From Austropuccinia psidii (lineage: Eukaryota > Basidiomycota > Pucciniomycetes > Pucciniales > Sphaerophragmiaceae), in assembly GCA_023105745.1 (NCBI GenBank), contig JALGQZ010000007.1, forward strand, positions 2,711,592-2,775,591: a stretch of 64,000 bases of DNA, given 5' to 3'. The notes below the pieces were generated by a model, which was given only the letters and a program-made list of their open reading frames with translations, was not told the DNA's origin and did not search any database. The position numbers and the translations under genes are program-made. Shown here one piece after another: positions 39,762 to 51,189 of this stretch (positions within the stretch are counted from its first letter, which is position 1; every line of letters starts with the position of its first letter).

Positions 39762-42700
39762 AGATCTTGGATTCCCAAGAAATCAACCAGAACACTGGCC
39801 AAGAAGACACAGAGGAAGAAGAAATGGAGCAGATGACCAGCAAAGGACTTACCATCAGGGAACTCATACCCAAAGTCTTGTTCCAAATCAAATTCAACCC
39901 AGGAGTCCAACCAGGAGATTGGACAGATGCAGAACAGGTCCTCCAAATACACAAACTCCTGAGAGACCTATTCACATGGAGCATGGACAACAAAATGTTC
40001 ACCATGGCAGCATCATGGGCAGAAGTGGGGATAACAACCCAGAAGATCTGTCTCAAGCAAATGGCTTGGATGGAACTTATGACAGAAATGCAAGGTTGGA
40101 ATCCCAACAAGAATTTCAAACTCTTAGAAGAAAGAGCAACCAGAATCAAAGAGAACCAGGCAGCCATACAAGCCATAGAGAGATCTTGGCACAAGGAAGA
40201 GCCCAGTCAGATTCAGGCACCCCCAGAAATGGAAGAAGAAGCCCCATCTTCCCCACAACCATCCAGCAGTTCCAGGCCTTACAAGCCAAAGGAAACTTCA
40301 TCCAAAGCTCCCCCACCATTCCAGGTAGTTTCCAACAGGAGAAAAGGAGCCCAAAGGAAAAACAAAACTTCTTTCAACCAGAGGAAGAAAGAAGCAGACC
40401 CATGGATGAAAAAGCTGATGGACTTAGTCCAAGAAGTACACAAAAACAAGAAATAGTTGTACCTACAAATAGTTTTTCTAGTTCTGACTCAATAGACCCA
40501 GAATTAATAACTGAAACTACAATGCACACTCATGAGTTTGAAAACAAATTCACATGGACCAAATTGGCCCAATTCATGGAGTGGACACATGAAACCTCAG
40601 AAAAAATGAGGACAGAAGTGGAAACATTGAAAGAAGAAAATGCTTTCCAAGCAACAGTCATAAAAGACTTGAATTCAAATCTGGCCAAAATTTGGACAGA
40701 ATTTGAAAAAACCAACAGACAGTTGAATTCAATTCTAGAAGAACAACAAACTGTGAGGAGGGATCTGAGGAATATCCAGCAGCAGCAGGATAACCTTGAC
40801 AAAGAAATTGATTACCTCTATGACAGGGAAGACAATCAATACCCTCCAACACAAGGTCACCCTACTACCTCTACAAAATTAAAAGAAGAGGACAAAGACT
40901 ATGACCAGGAACCTGAATATCAGATTCCAAAGTTAAGATCAGAGTCAGTGTACCAAGATGGGGAAAATCTCAACTATTCAGAGAAACAGGCACTGAAACA
41001 GTTACCAGAAGTAACAAACTGGCCAAAGTTCTCAGGAATAGGGGAATATGACCATATGGAGATCATTGACTATATTGATGGACTCTTTGTTGATGTCCCA
41101 AAGATACCAGACTACTGGATCACAACAAGACTCAACACAGCATTCAGAGGCCATGCAAACATATGGTATACTGAAATGAAAGAAATACATGGCAGGAAAA
41201 GCTGGCCATGGTGGAGGAACCAGATTATACAAAAGTATAGCAATGGTAGCTGGATCTGGCAAAAAACCATGTCCTTTGAAAGTGATAGATACTCCACAGA
41301 AAAAGACCCTTATGAATGGTGCCTCAAACAAACAAAGAGGCTAAAAGCTATTGATCCCAATATGACAATAGAAATGAGAAACCATAAACTCCTGACAAAA
41401 TTGCCAGGAGATCTAGAACATGCAGTCAAATGCAGATGCAACAACATCAGCAGCATTGATGACATAGCAAATGTTATACAAGATGTGAGAAAAAAGACCT
41501 CCATAGGAAGGTACACATCTTTCAAACCAAACTTCAAAGACAAGAGGTCTGAAGTTAAAGAGACAAACAAAGAAAAAGGGAAAGAAACTCCAAAAAAGAA
41601 ATATGTGTGCCACAACTGTGGTTCACCAGACCATTATGCTAACAATTGCACAAAACCAAAAAAGAAAATATATGCAATTGATGAAGAATCAGAAGAAGAA
41701 CAAACAGGTGAAAAATCTGATTCTGACAGCATGGGAAATGGTATGAGAGCAGAATCACAAAGTGAACCTGATACCATAGAAGAATACATAGTGGAATGCA
41801 ATGAAGAAAGTTCACTTGATATACAAGACATTGAATTGGATTCAGGCATACCACAAATAACAACAGACAAAGAGCTCTGTAAGCACACACAGAATGCACA
41901 AACATTCCTGGTAACCCCCAATAAAGGGATGGGATTCATTCATGGAACACCTACAAAATTGACAGTTTATATTGAGAACTGTAAACACCCAATGATCATT
42001 GACACAGGAGCAAGTTGCTCCATAGTGGCAAAAGCATACTTGGAACAACATTTCCCCAAATGGGAAGATGATATAATCCCAACAAAAGCCAGAAACTTCA
42101 AAAGTGCATCAGGCAAAATGCACTCACTAGGGACAATAATCAAAGAGATAATTATCCCACACCAAAAAGGAAATATCAGACTGGAACCTGAATTTGTAGT
42201 TCTAGAAAATGCACATGTACAAGGATTCTTACTAGGTACAGAGTACCAAAGAATGTATGGTATGGATATTTGCAATAGTAAAAACAGATATCTTACCATA
42301 GGTACAAACAAAGATAAAAAATTTTCCTTTGACATTAATCATATAACAAATGATAACACCTTGAAAGAACTAGTGGAAGAATTCAAAGAGGCCCAATATG
42401 GCACTCAACTCACCAGTAAAATGAAACTCAACTTACTGAAAGTATTGAGAAAGCATAGAGGAGCTTTTGCAATAGGAGATGAACCACTAGGAGAAATCAA
42501 AGGACATGATATAGAATTATATCTGGATGTAGAAAGACCATATCCACCTATGCTTAGGAGACCACCATACCCAGCCAGCATGGAAACTAGGAAAGAAATT
42601 GAGAAACACATCAATGAACTCCTAGAAATGGGGGTAATAAGAAAGATAGGACATAATGAGATAGTAGAGGTCACTACACCAGTCCTTATAACATGGCATG

Positions 42701-45603
42701 ATGGTAAATCCAGACTATGTGGTGACTTCAGGGCTTTGAATAATTACACCAAAGCAGATAGGTACCCCATCCCAAGGATACCACATGCACTAGATAAACT
42801 AGCAAAAGCCAAGTTCATTACAAAAATGGACTGCATGAAAGGTTTTCACCAGAATGGGGTAAAACCAGATTCCATCAAATTGCTAAGAATTATATGCCAT
42901 ATGGGCATATATGAATATACCAGAATGCCATTTGGAATTAAGAATGCACCAGCCCATTTTCAGAGGATGATGGATACCATATTTCAAGATGAAATAATGG
43001 AAGGGTGGATGGTAGTGTACATTGATGATATCATCATATACTCAGAAACATGGGAAGACCATGTGAAGAAAATTGATAAAGTATTGGGAAAATGCACACC
43101 AATCAATATGAAGATATCTCTTAAGAAATGTAACTTTGGACAGCAAGAACTGCTAGCCCTAGGACACAAAGTTTCAGGTTTAAGTCTAGCTATAGACCAA
43201 AACAAAGTTGCTGCAGTACTAAAGAAACCAGTACCAAAGAACATCAAAGAAATGCAATCTTTTTTGGGCTTTGCTAGCTACTACAGAAGCCACATAAAGA
43301 ACTTTGCACACATCACTAGTAGCCTATACAAACTGTGCTCAAAAGATGTGGTCTTTGAAATTACCAAGGAAAGAAGGGATGCATTTGAAAAGATCAAACA
43401 TGAACTGACCAATGCCCCTGTCCTAATGATGCCTGATTTTGAACTACCATTCAAACTATACATAGATGCAGCATGTAGCCAAGGGCTAGGAGCAGCACTA
43501 CACCAGAGGCAACTAGTAGATGGCATACCCAAAGAAGGAGTAATTTGCTATATCTCAAGACAACTGAAAGACTCAGAAGCCAGATATGGAGCTACTCAGA
43601 CAGAATGTCTATTCTTGGTATGGGCATTAGAAAAACTCCATTACTACTTAGAAGGAGCAGTATTTGAAGTTTTTACTGACTGCACAGCCCTCAAGTCACT
43701 GTTGAACATGAAAACAACAAACAGACACATGCTTAGGTGGCAAATAGCCATACAAGAATACAGAGGGAACATGACTATCATCTATAAAGAAGGGAAAAGT
43801 CATACTAATGCAGATGGTCTCAGCAGGTGGCCACTGAAGAATGACCAAGAAAATCCAGCATATGACCCAGAAAATGGGGCCAAAATACCTATACAATGCA
43901 TGGAGATAGACAGGAGAAAGAACTTCAAACCATCAAACTGGGCATTAGGGAATGATTCATCAAACCCAGCACAGAGCTATGGGGAGATTAAAGAGATACC
44001 CATACTGGGAATCAGCTCCTCTAATCTGAATACAGAATTCTTTAGTATAGTACAATCAGCATACAATAAACACAAACAGTGTAGTATATTGATACAACTA
44101 CTAAAACAAAAGTACAGGAGTCCTGAACTAGAGAGTCAATTGGAAGAGCCATGGCTCAAAAACTTTAAAGAAAATAGATTTTTTCTGATAGATGACCTAC
44201 TGTACCATAGGGAAAAACACACAAGTGCCCTGGTAATAATAAGTAGAGAACACATTTCCCTCATACTACAGGAATGCCATGACTGCCCATACATGGGACA
44301 TATGAGTGAAGAAAGAACTAAAGAAAGAGTCTTTAGCACAGCTTGGTGGCCAAAGTGGGAACAAGACTTGAGTGAATACATCAACACTTGTACCAGATGC
44401 CAAAAAGCCAACAGAAGTCATGGCAAAAGATATGGATTACTCCAGAGTATAGAGGAGCCCAAACACCCCTGGGAAATAATAAACATGGATTGGGTAACAG
44501 GCCTGGTCCCTGGAGGGAAAGACAGCTTTAATGCATGCCTAGTAGTAGTAGACAGGTATAGCAAGAGTGTCAGATGTCTCCCCTGTCACAAAGAGGACAC
44601 AGCAATGGACACAGCCATATTGTTCTGGAACAATGTGATAGCTAACTGTGGAGTCCCAAGAATTATAATTAGTGACAGAGACCCTAAATTCACATCAGAA
44701 TTTTGGACTAATCTATATGAGATGCTGGGAACCAAACTAGCATTTTCCACAGCTTACCATCCACAAACAGATGGTCTAGCAGAAAGAATGATCCAGACAT
44801 TGGAAGACATCATTAGAAGGTTTTGTGCATATGGCATGGAATATAAAGACAATGAGGGATATACCCATGACTGGGTAACCCTCCTACCAGCTGTGCAATT
44901 GGCATACAACACAAGTATACACTCAGTGACAGGAAAAACCCCTGCCACATTAGAGAAAGGATGGAACCCACTACTTCCAGTAGATTACTTGAAGAAGAAC
45001 CTCCTCTCAGTACATCCTACAGCCAAAGACTTTCACACAATGTGGAAGACTGCCTGCAAAAAAGCAGAGCAATGTGTGGCTGAAGCCAAATTATATAACA
45101 AACAGAGATATGATAAAAGTCACCAAGAACCTGATTTCAAAGAAGGAGACCAAGTTCTAATCTCAACTCTTAACTTCAACAACCTAAAAGGACCCAAGAA
45201 GATGAGAGACTCATTCATAGGACCATTCACCATTATTAAATTGATAGGAAAGAATGCAGTAGAGGTCAACCTGACCAAAGAGTTCTCTAGGAAACACCCA
45301 GTTTTCCCTGTGAGCCTGGTCAAACCTTATCACCAGACAGATGGGGAGAAATTCCCTGACAGGAAGAAGACAGTCACCCATGAAAGATTGGTAGAGGAAG
45401 ATGACTCACCTGGACCAGTGAAAAAGATCATTAAAGCCAGGAAGATCAGAATCAATGGGAAAGACAACAGGCAATACCTGGTTAGATTTAAGAATCAACC
45501 AGCAGATAAAGAAAAATGGTTAACTGAGAAAGAAATCCCAGATGGACAAATACACCTCAGAAGATTCAGAGCCTCCAAGAGGGCTGAAGAGTCTCATCAA
45601 TGA
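39742..45603 (+). CDS. Gag-Pol-chromodomain polyprotein of element D
   Basis: 1953 residues, no stops. A disordered basic/Gln-rich N-terminus (1-240) overlaps a second frame. Next come a coiled coil (about 290-360), a capsid core (420-580) and a zinc knuckle [14 protein letters not shown] (623-636). The protease has DTGAS at 754-758. RT has MDCMKGFH (D1030) and YIDDI (D1095, D1096). RNase H has D1242, E1288, D1313 and D1358. Integrase has H1513, H1520, C1550, C1553, then D1583, D1645 and E1681 (a D-35-E spacing), GPF near 1827-1829, and a C-terminal chromodomain (about 1895-1945). The ATG at 39742 is the first ATG on the sense strand after the TATA box. Gag and Pol share one frame, so the Gag:Pol ratio must be set another way. 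It acts in cytoplasmic particles and, for integrase, in the nucleus. Confidence 0.95.
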   Translation: MTPPLLRDLGFPRNQPEHWPRRHRGRRNGADDQQRTYHQGTHTQSLVPNQIQPRSPTRRLDRCRTGPPNTQTPERPIHMEHGQQNVHHGSIMGRSGDNNPEDLSQANGLDGTYDRNARLESQQEFQTLRRKSNQNQREPGSHTSHREILAQGRAQSDSGTPRNGRRSPIFPTTIQQFQALQAKGNFIQSSPTIPGSFQQEKRSPKEKQNFFQPEEERSRPMDEKADGLSPRSTQKQEIVVPTNSFSSSDSIDPELITETTMHTHEFENKFTWTKLAQFMEWTHETSEKMRTEVETLKEENAFQATVIKDLNSNLAKIWTEFEKTNRQLNSILEEQQTVRRDLRNIQQQQDNLDKEIDYLYDREDNQYPPTQGHPTTSTKLKEEDKDYDQEPEYQIPKLRSESVYQDGENLNYSEKQALKQLPEVTNWPKFSGIGEYDHMEIIDYIDGLFVDVPKIPDYWITTRLNTAFRGHANIWYTEMKEIHGRKSWPWWRNQIIQKYSNGSWIWQKTMSFESDRYSTEKDPYEWCLKQTKRLKAIDPNMTIEMRNHKLLTKLPGDLEHAVKCRCNNISSIDDIANVIQDVRKKTSIGRYTSFKPNFKDKRSEVKETNKEKGKETPKKKYVCHNCGSPDHYANNCTKPKKKIYAIDEESEEEQTGEKSDSDSMGNGMRAESQSEPDTIEEYIVECNEESSLDIQDIELDSGIPQITTDKELCKHTQNAQTFLVTPNKGMGFIHGTPTKLTVYIENCKHPMIIDTGASCSIVAKAYLEQHFPKWEDDIIPTKARNFKSASGKMHSLGTIIKEIIIPHQKGNIRLEPEFVVLENAHVQGFLLGTEYQRMYGMDICNSKNRYLTIGTNKDKKFSFDINHITNDNTLKELVEEFKEAQYGTQLTSKMKLNLLKVLRKHRGAFAIGDEPLGEIKGHDIELYLDVERPYPPMLRRPPYPASMETRKEIEKHINELLEMGVIRKIGHNEIVEVTTPVLITWHDGKSRLCGDFRALNNYTKADRYPIPRIPHALDKLAKAKFITKMDCMKGFHQNGVKPDSIKLLRIICHMGIYEYTRMPFGIKNAPAHFQRMMDTIFQDEIMEGWMVVYIDDIIIYSETWEDHVKKIDKVLGKCTPINMKISLKKCNFGQQELLALGHKVSGLSLAIDQNKVAAVLKKPVPKNIKEMQSFLGFASYYRSHIKNFAHITSSLYKLCSKDVVFEITKERRDAFEKIKHELTNAPVLMMPDFELPFKLYIDAACSQGLGAALHQRQLVDGIPKEGVICYISRQLKDSEARYGATQTECLFLVWALEKLHYYLEGAVFEVFTDCTALKSLLNMKTTNRHMLRWQIAIQEYRGNMTIIYKEGKSHTNADGLSRWPLKNDQENPAYDPENGAKIPIQCMEIDRRKNFKPSNWALGNDSSNPAQSYGEIKEIPILGISSSNLNTEFFSIVQSAYNKHKQCSILIQLLKQKYRSPELESQLEEPWLKNFKENRFFLIDDLLYHREKHTSALVIISREHISLILQECHDCPYMGHMSEERTKERVFSTAWWPKWEQDLSEYINTCTRCQKANRSHGKRYGLLQSIEEPKHPWEIINMDWVTGLVPGGKDSFNACLVVVDRYSKSVRCLPCHKEDTAMDTAILFWNNVIANCGVPRIIISDRDPKFTSEFWTNLYEMLGTKLAFSTAYHPQTDGLAERMIQTLEDIIRRFCAYGMEYKDNEGYTHDWVTLLPAVQLAYNTSIHSVTGKTPATLEKGWNPLLPVDYLKKNLLSVHPTAKDFHTMWKTACKKAEQCVAEAKLYNKQRYDKSHQEPDFKEGDQVLISTLNFNNLKGPKKMRDSFIGPFTIIKLIGKNAVEVNLTKEFSRKHPVFPVSLVKPYHQTDGEKFPDRKKTVTHERLVEEDDSPGPVKKIIKARKIRINGKDNRQYLVRFKNQPADKEKWLTEKEIPDGQIHLRRFRASKRAEESHQ
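39762..40456 (+). CDS. Overlapping-frame protein of element D, probably read from spliced RNA
   Basis: An open +1 frame of about 230 codons inside the Gag N-terminal region. The first ATG is at 39824 ([14 protein letters not shown]); with the spliced leader exon the frame would be some 335 codons. It encodes a helical segment ([20 protein letters not shown] ... SWAEVGI), then MQGWNPN and [20 protein letters not shown], then a Pro/Ser/Lys-rich tail. The Tyr/Trp-rich helices followed by GW-x-P recur in the matching frames of A (GWNPL) and B (GWSPL), which argues it is a real protein. In E this frame has stops. Function unknown; a particle protein made in excess over Gag-Pol is one possibility. 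Confidence 0.6.
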
Positions 45604-45611
45604 TGAGCCTT

Positions 45612-45627
45612 CTTTTGAGGGAGGGTA
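45612..45627 (+). promoter_or_regulatory. Polypurine tract of element D
   Basis: TTTTGAGGGAGGGTA lies directly before the 3' LTR TGTCAG. E has TTGGAGGGAGGGTA before its 3' LTR. It would prime plus-strand DNA. Confidence 0.75.
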
Positions 45628-47129
45628 TGTCAGCCTGTGACTCAAAACAGAGCACTAGCATGACATCCAACATACCATAAATAATGGTATGACAAGTATT
45701 GAACAAACATAGTCAATACAGGTAATAATTAAGAGAAAACAATCCTCTTACATTAAACACCAACCATATCCAAACAGAATAAGGAAACCTAGAGGAAAAT
45801 AAATAAGTCAAAACCCTTATTTTCACCTCTCATATAACTTATGCATATTTAAGTTATCCTATACCAAAATGGTATTTTTCTTAAAGCTCACATAAAGAGC
45901 TACACAATGATATCATCCATGTTGTTGTAACACCACTACAACTGGAGATACCATATAACCTCATTTTCAAAACCAAGTCCCCCTGAAAGTCAAAGAGGGC
46001 TTGTACAAAACTGTACAAAAGTATAACCAAATTAAAGATCTCAACAAGAGCTTTAATTTGAGATACCTTAGACCTCTGTATCTCTTAAATTGACTGAGGG
46101 ATCTTGGTTCAAAGGTTTAATAACCAAAATACAGATATTCTGAAAATAAGAAAATAAACAAACCCCTGTATCTTTGGCATACACTCATACAACTGTACAG
46201 TGTCATATACCAAACTGTAGGGCTCATCAAGCCCTACAAAACTGTATAATCAGAATACAGATATCTTCCAAACTGAAGAAGATATCTGGTATGGAAGTTT
46301 TTGAAGCCTCATACTGATGTACAAAAATACATCCAAAAACTTAAAACCCTTATAACTTTTGCTATATTGAAGAAGGGAAAACATGAAGCATACCAAATTG
46401 AAGAGCTCATTAAGCCCTTCAATTCTGTGCCCTTAGTTTCTTGATATCTCAAAAACTGACCAAGATATCTTGGTTGGAAGAATTTTGGCCAATACTGGCC
46501 TGTACCAAACCTGTACCAACCAGTACAAGTCTTAATACTCTAAATAATGGTTGTTCAAAGCTTAAACCCGCCCAGAATGACTAGTATTGGTCATACAAAC
46601 ACCAGAACAACGTCATCCAAGTGCTGACGTGGCAGGTGAAAAGTTTTTTCATCCTGTATTTATCCAGAATGATCATTTGTGGTCCCAAAACCACAATTCT
46701 GCCTCTACTGACGTCAGAATTGAGGATCCAGAACAACAGACTGGCCAATGGAGTGAAAATTTTCACTCCTCTGACGTGTGAAGAGTAAATAACTCTTGAC
46801 AGTCTTGAAAGATATAAAAAGAAGGGTTTTTGCCTTCAAAAATCCTCATCTTATCTTTTTATTATATATTCTTACGTGACAAGACTGTTAATCATCAGTA
46901 GTGTCCTTAGAATACTTAAAGATATAATTAAATATAATTATTGTAGTGTCTCTTTACAGTCAAAGATATTAGAACATTGCAACCCAGGTCCTCAATAGAC
47001 TCATCACCACTGTTACCACGTAGCAGTAGGACCTGAAGATTTTTTTTTATTACTTATTTTGACGTGTCACAGTCATAGTACTAGCTTGTATTTACTGTTT
47101 TTAAGCTTCTACATAGACTCACCCTGACA
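45628..47129 (+). repeat. 3' LTR of element D
   Basis: 1502 bp, the same length as the 5' LTR, TGTCAG ... CTGACA ends, TATA box at 46813-46821. GCCAG follows at 47130-47134. Confidence 0.95.
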
Positions 47130-47134
47130 GCCAG

Positions 47135-47322
47135 AATAAGAGTTTTTGCTTATTTGGTCTTATCTTTGATAGGGCATATCTTTGTCCTTTCTTATTATCT
47201 TTGAGGAGGTTTCCTCTTTATAATTTACTTGTATTGGCTATATTTGTCCAATATTCCTCATACCATTACTTATGGCATGTTGGATGTCATGCTGGTGCTC
47301 TATTTTGAGTCACAGGCTGACA
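47135..47322 (-). repeat. 5' LTR of element E, remaining part
   Basis: Continues the E LTR after the D insertion (AATAAGAGTTTTTGC ... CACAGGCTGACA) and matches 30423-30610. CTGAG follows at 47323-47327. Confidence 0.9.
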
Positions 47323-47629
47323 CTGAGTTTATATCACTACTACTTCTCTTTGTTAATAACACTAAGCTTTTGAGAAAGGCTACTAAGCTTTAACTATGGT
47401 TATACTACTATTCTTTACTAATACTAAGCTACTGAGCAAGGCTACTGAGCTTTTACTACAGTTATACTACTATTATTCACTAATACTAAGCTACTGAGCA
47501 AGGCTACTGAGCTTTTCACTACTAAAACACTACTACTATTCTAGATAACCTGCTACTTCAGGGATGGTGGTGATCCTGGATAGTGGGAACTTGTTCCATG
47601 ATGATGGGAAAATGAGGGAGAGAGGACCT

Positions 47630-47638
47630 CTATTTATA
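47630..47638 (-). promoter_or_regulatory. TATA box of the F LTR
   Basis: The minus strand reads TATAAATAG in the context GCTATAAATAGAGG, the same as in G (GGTATAAATAGAGG). Confidence 0.6.
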
Positions 47639-47896
47639 GCTTTTGGGCAGCCATAGAGCTTCTCAAAATGGGGTACTTAGAAAAAATCATAGTTGAAAGG
47701 TTTTAGCTGGTGAGACATGTAGTTTTGGTGTAGCAGCATGTTTGCTGAGAGAATTATGCTGGTGGTGCTTTTTATTATCAAGATCATGTGATGTATTTGA
47801 GATAATTTGGCTGGTGAGATTTTCTTTTTTGCCAAGAAAGTGGAAAAAAAAGCTCCTGACAATTGAACTTTCTTCTAGTCATATGATATATATGAG

Positions 47897-48340
47897 AAAA
47901 TTATGCTGGTGTTTCTGTTTCTTATCAAAATCATGTGATGTCTTTGAGATAATTTTGAAAAATCATGTAATTTCTTTGAGATAATTTTGCTGATGAGATT
48001 TTCTTTTTATCAGAGTCATGTGAGGTCATTGAGATAATATAGCTGGTGATGTTTTCTTGAAGGTGGGGAGAGTATTTTTTGTTTCTATTTTTATGTATGT
48101 TATGAGAGAATTATTCTGGTGTTTCTGTTTCTTATCAAAATCATGTGATGTCTTTGAGATAATTTTGCAAAATCATGTGATGTCTTTGAGATAATTTTGC
48201 TGGTGAGATTTTCTTTTTGTCAGAGTCATGTGAGGTCATTGAGATAATATAGCTGGTGATGTTTTCTTGAAGGTGGGGGAAGTATTTTTTCTTTCTATTT
48301 TTACGTATGTTATGAGAGAATTATGCTGGTGTTTCTGTTT
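47897..48340. repeat. U3 tandem repeat of the F LTR, unit about 215 bp
   Basis: Units start TTATGCTGGTGTTTCTG and include AATCATGTGATGTCTTTGAG twice and GAGTCATGTGAGGTCATTG once. Two full copies and the start of a third are present. Confidence 0.8.
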
Positions 48341-48879
48341 TAGTATTGTATCATTTCATATGGAGATTTTATCATTTCTATCAAGTTTGATGCGTGTTAT
48401 TATTACTAAGGAAGCATTTGTTCTTGAAAAATATATTTTAATTTTATGAATAGCCTTGAGGTATTTCTTCTTTCAATTGAATCAAGGTGGGGAAAATACA
48501 GCTCTGATGCTGTGGTACATTGTCATATACCTTTATTTAGATTAACTCCTTTTAATTGCATAAGTTGCTATTGATGATGCAATAAGGTGGATAAATTCCT
48601 TGCTACTATACTGTTTTGATAAGATCTTGAGACTGTGTACTTTATATTTCTTTTTGAAATTTTTAGTTGTAATGTGTAAATTTGTTTTGTATAATTCTTT
48701 TTATTATCATCTTTTTTCTTTTGTTTTATTGGTAAGCTTGAAACTGGTACTAATGGTATGGAATACCACAGCATCCATATTTTAATTCAGTTTTAAATTC
48801 AGAATTCATTGTATGTCTTCATTTTTTTTTGATTGTTTACTTTATATTCAGTTACTAACCTGAATTGTTTTGTTGTTAG

Positions 48880-50194
48880 ATGTCATGCACTTTATGCTCT
48901 AAGCGGGGTATCCCCTGCATTCGCTCCTCAACAACAACCGATGCTTGTGATGCTTTCCCACAAGCACACAAGAAATGCTCGTTCATTGTTCAACCCTTTG
49001 GACCACGCAGCCAGAGGATATCCCGCCCAAGACGCCATCGCGAGGAATCCTTTGTGGTTGACGATGATGAAAGTATTCCCAAGCGAGAATGGACACCGGG
49101 ACCCCAAACAGGCTGACGGGAACGATTCCGGACAATTAGCCCTGTCCCTTCCTGTATCGATTTGTCCACCCCCCCTCTCAGGCCACCATCCAATGGTCAC
49201 TTCACTCCTTGACCGGAGCCAAGTGATTATCCGGCCAATGAAGGATGGCAATGGCAAGAGGACATTTGAGCTTGGGCCGATCGTCACCATGTCTTGTCAC
49301 CCATTCGATTCACATGACAACGTAAATTTTCTTTTTCCTCCTTAATTCATTGCCGTTCATGCAATCATACTGACTTTTTTCCATCACGCATAGAACAAAA
49401 CACACCAAATCCCCCGCAACATAACTCATCCATTCCACATATGCCTCGCGAGAAAACCCCATGGGACCCAATGGTCGGAGGACTTATTGGACGGTAAGCA
49501 GCCAACTTTCCCTCTTCTCATTTTAACTTTTGCATCAAGTCAGCTGACTCTTCCTCCTTTTGTACAATCCTCCCAGCACAATGAGACACCTATTCCTGGC
49601 CTGAGTCCATCCTCCAAACCACCTGAGGAAATTCTGACTTGTGAGCCAGAACCTTAGGTGGCTCCGACACAATCCACAGAGGAACCTTTTGGTAATTCAT
49701 CACCTCTCTTTCTTTACTCGTATCAACTTTTCCTTACCCCTCCTTTGACCCTCTCCAGCTTGTCCTGCTACTCCCTTCTCCGTAATCATCATTGAGGATA
49801 TGCCCGTCGGATCCGCCCCTCCCCAACTCCACCACTTTTCCCTCGTGTGACCCCTCCCAGTTCCCCCAAGAACCCCACCGCCTCCTCCCCTCATTCCCAC
49901 AATGACCCTTGCCAGGAATTTAACAACTTATGACCGACTTTGACACTTCCTCAAGCCATCGTCCACAAATCAATCAACCAAATCTTGTTGGAGCATCACC
50001 ACTTGCTCCAAATGATTCCTTTTGTGGATTCAACTCATCGAAATGAGATGCACCGGGAATTCTGGGAGGAACTAGACAGCCTCCTTTGCCAGGAACTAAA
50101 GGCTTATCCAAAGGAGGACATCACTGGCATAGTCTCCAAATATCTTGAAAAAAAATATACAAAAAAATCTTCTTACTCTTATTTAATTTTGTAA
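48880..50194 (+). pseudogene. Broken multi-exon gene with an N-terminal Zn2Cys6-type cluster
   Basis: Exon 1 (48880-49321) starts MSCTLCSKRGIPC. Cys at 3, 6, 13, 23 and 33 follow the Zn(II)2Cys6 spacing CX2CX6C-X9-CX2CX6C, except that position 26 is Phe. Candidate introns with GT/AG ends are 49322-49393, 49494-49576 and 49692-49758. Exon 4 runs to about 50194 (AIVHKSINQILLEHHHLLQM ... MHREFWEELDSLL). Stops occur in exon 1 (after SNGHFTP), exon 3 (EPEP stop VAPT) and exon 4. Zn2Cys6 clusters normally bind DNA. The middle is Pro/Ser-rich and GC-richer than the surrounding retroelements. I recall a large similar family in rusts, not verified. From 48771 to 48880 there is only AT-rich DNA. Confidence 0.6.
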
Positions 50195-50539
50195 TACACT
50201 CTTTTAAATTAGTTTTTTTGTAATCAATAAACACTTTTTTCCCATGAGATTCTCCTTTTTGTTCATTTGTGTGATAATAATTTTTGTAAGTGCCACACCA
50301 AATTTTTCAGTCAATATTTCTTGGTGTGAACCTCTCTTGCTGAAAATGCACAAATAGTCACAATTACAGCCTCCTATATTTTCTTCTGATATGGTTGACA
50401 ATCATGTCAGATGTTAAAAGTAAAAATGTGGGCATTCCCTGCATGTGAGCAATCCACTGCAGCTTCATGAGACATTGCCTTTTCTATGGTCACATGCTAT
50501 TAATCTTAGTCATGTATTGAATTTTTAGAATTATCCGAA

Positions 50540-50990
50540 CCTGCACAAGCATAAGCATTCGCGTGTGAATTGTCGGAAGCCTGCATCGGCATAAGGAATT
50601 GTTTGAATTGTTGGGAGCCTTCAGAAGCAGAAGGATTCACATGTGAATTGTTGGAAGCCTGCACAGGCATAAGGAATTTTTAGAATTTTTGGAAACTGCA
50701 CAAGTTTAATTGTCAGGAACCTGCACAAGCCTCAGGATTTGCGTGTGAATTATTGGAAGCCTGCATTGGTGTAAGGAAACATTTAAATTGTGGGGAACAT
50801 GCACAACATAAGTATTTGCGTGGGAGGCATTGGGAGTTGTTTGAATTTTCAGGAGCTTGTACAAGCGTAATTATTTGCGTTTGAAGCGTTGGCAGCCTGC
50901 CCTGGTGTAAGCAATTGTTTGAATTATTGGAAACCTGCACAAGGGTAAGTATTCCTGTGCAACCCGTTGGGATCCTGGACAAGCCTACAG
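50540..50990 (+). repeat. Degenerate minisatellite, unit about 60-75 bp
   Basis: Recurring GGAAGCCTGCACAGGCATAAG and TTGAATTGTTGGgAGCC blocks, about six to seven diverged copies. No coding frame spans it. From 50195 to 50540 and 50990 to 51190 I see no feature I can support. Confidence 0.7.
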
Positions 50991-51189
50991 TGGCATGCCA
51001 CCGTACATGAGCCATTACAACCATTTTTCATGTGAGCCACCCTATCTCCCCAGTTCTAACCCATCAAAACCAGGTGTATGCTGTACTGCGCATTACCACA
51101 CCCCTATTCTCCAATGACCCTCTAACTCCCAGACGCATCCACACTCCCTCATTCTTCTAAATGGGATTAAATTGTGTTACCATCCCTGA

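Larger units (their letters stand above)
37039..47129 (+). mobile_element. Apparently intact Ty3/Gypsy chromodomain element D
   Basis: A complete element of 10,091 bp. It has two 1502-bp LTRs with about eight differences by eye, the TSD GCCAG at 37034-37038 and 47130-47134, a PBS-like motif, one open Gag-Pol ORF of 1953 codons with every catalytic motif present, and a polypurine tract. It is the youngest layer of the nest (D in E in F). Nothing seen would prevent activity except an A for C in the last three bases of the 5' LTR (GAAA versus GACA). Confidence 0.93.
29114..47322 (-). mobile_element. Non-autonomous Gypsy element E (gag-protease only), split by element D
   Basis: LTRs of about 1497 bp (29114-30610 and 35731-37038 plus 47135-47322) differ at roughly nine positions by eye. 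The target duplication CTGAG is exact at 29109-29113 and 47323-47327. The internal region is one gag-protease ORF fused to a chromodomain remnant, with no RT, RNase H or integrase. Its LTRs, PBS-like site and polypurine tract match D, so it could be mobilised by D-type proteins. Element D sits in its 5' LTR. Confidence 0.9.
23843..48770 (-). mobile_element. Ty3/Gypsy element F: gag-protease half and 5' LTR, hosting the E and D insertions
   Basis: Minus order: LTR (48770-47328 joined to 29113-28590 once E is removed), PBS-like site, gag, zinc knuckle, protease, an uncharacterised C-terminal domain, then hairpin repeats. No RT-integrase region follows within the window. The LTR start (TGTGGTATTCCATACC) and end (GGTTCCCACA) match the G LTR, so F and G are one family. 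Element E with a CTGAG duplication splits the LTR between 29113 and 47328. Confidence 0.78.
47328..48770 (-). repeat. 5' LTR of element F, outer part (U3/R)
   Basis: Ends (plus view) GGTATGGAATACCACA, as the G LTR does at 56704. It has three copies of an AAGCTACTGAGCAAGGCTACT block at about 47365-47520 and a TATA box near 47630. A U3 repeat of about 215 bp occurs twice and partly a third time (starts near 47897, 48112, 48322). TCATGTGA occurs several times in U3. Confidence 0.8.

Noticed and set aside
42405..43247. Minus-strand ORFs under the D polyprotein
   Set aside because: Shadows of the conserved RT coding frame.
48833..49345. 170-residue plus ORF
   Set aside because: It overlaps the Zn2Cys6 gene in another frame; the frame beginning at 48880 has the Cys pattern and splice sites.
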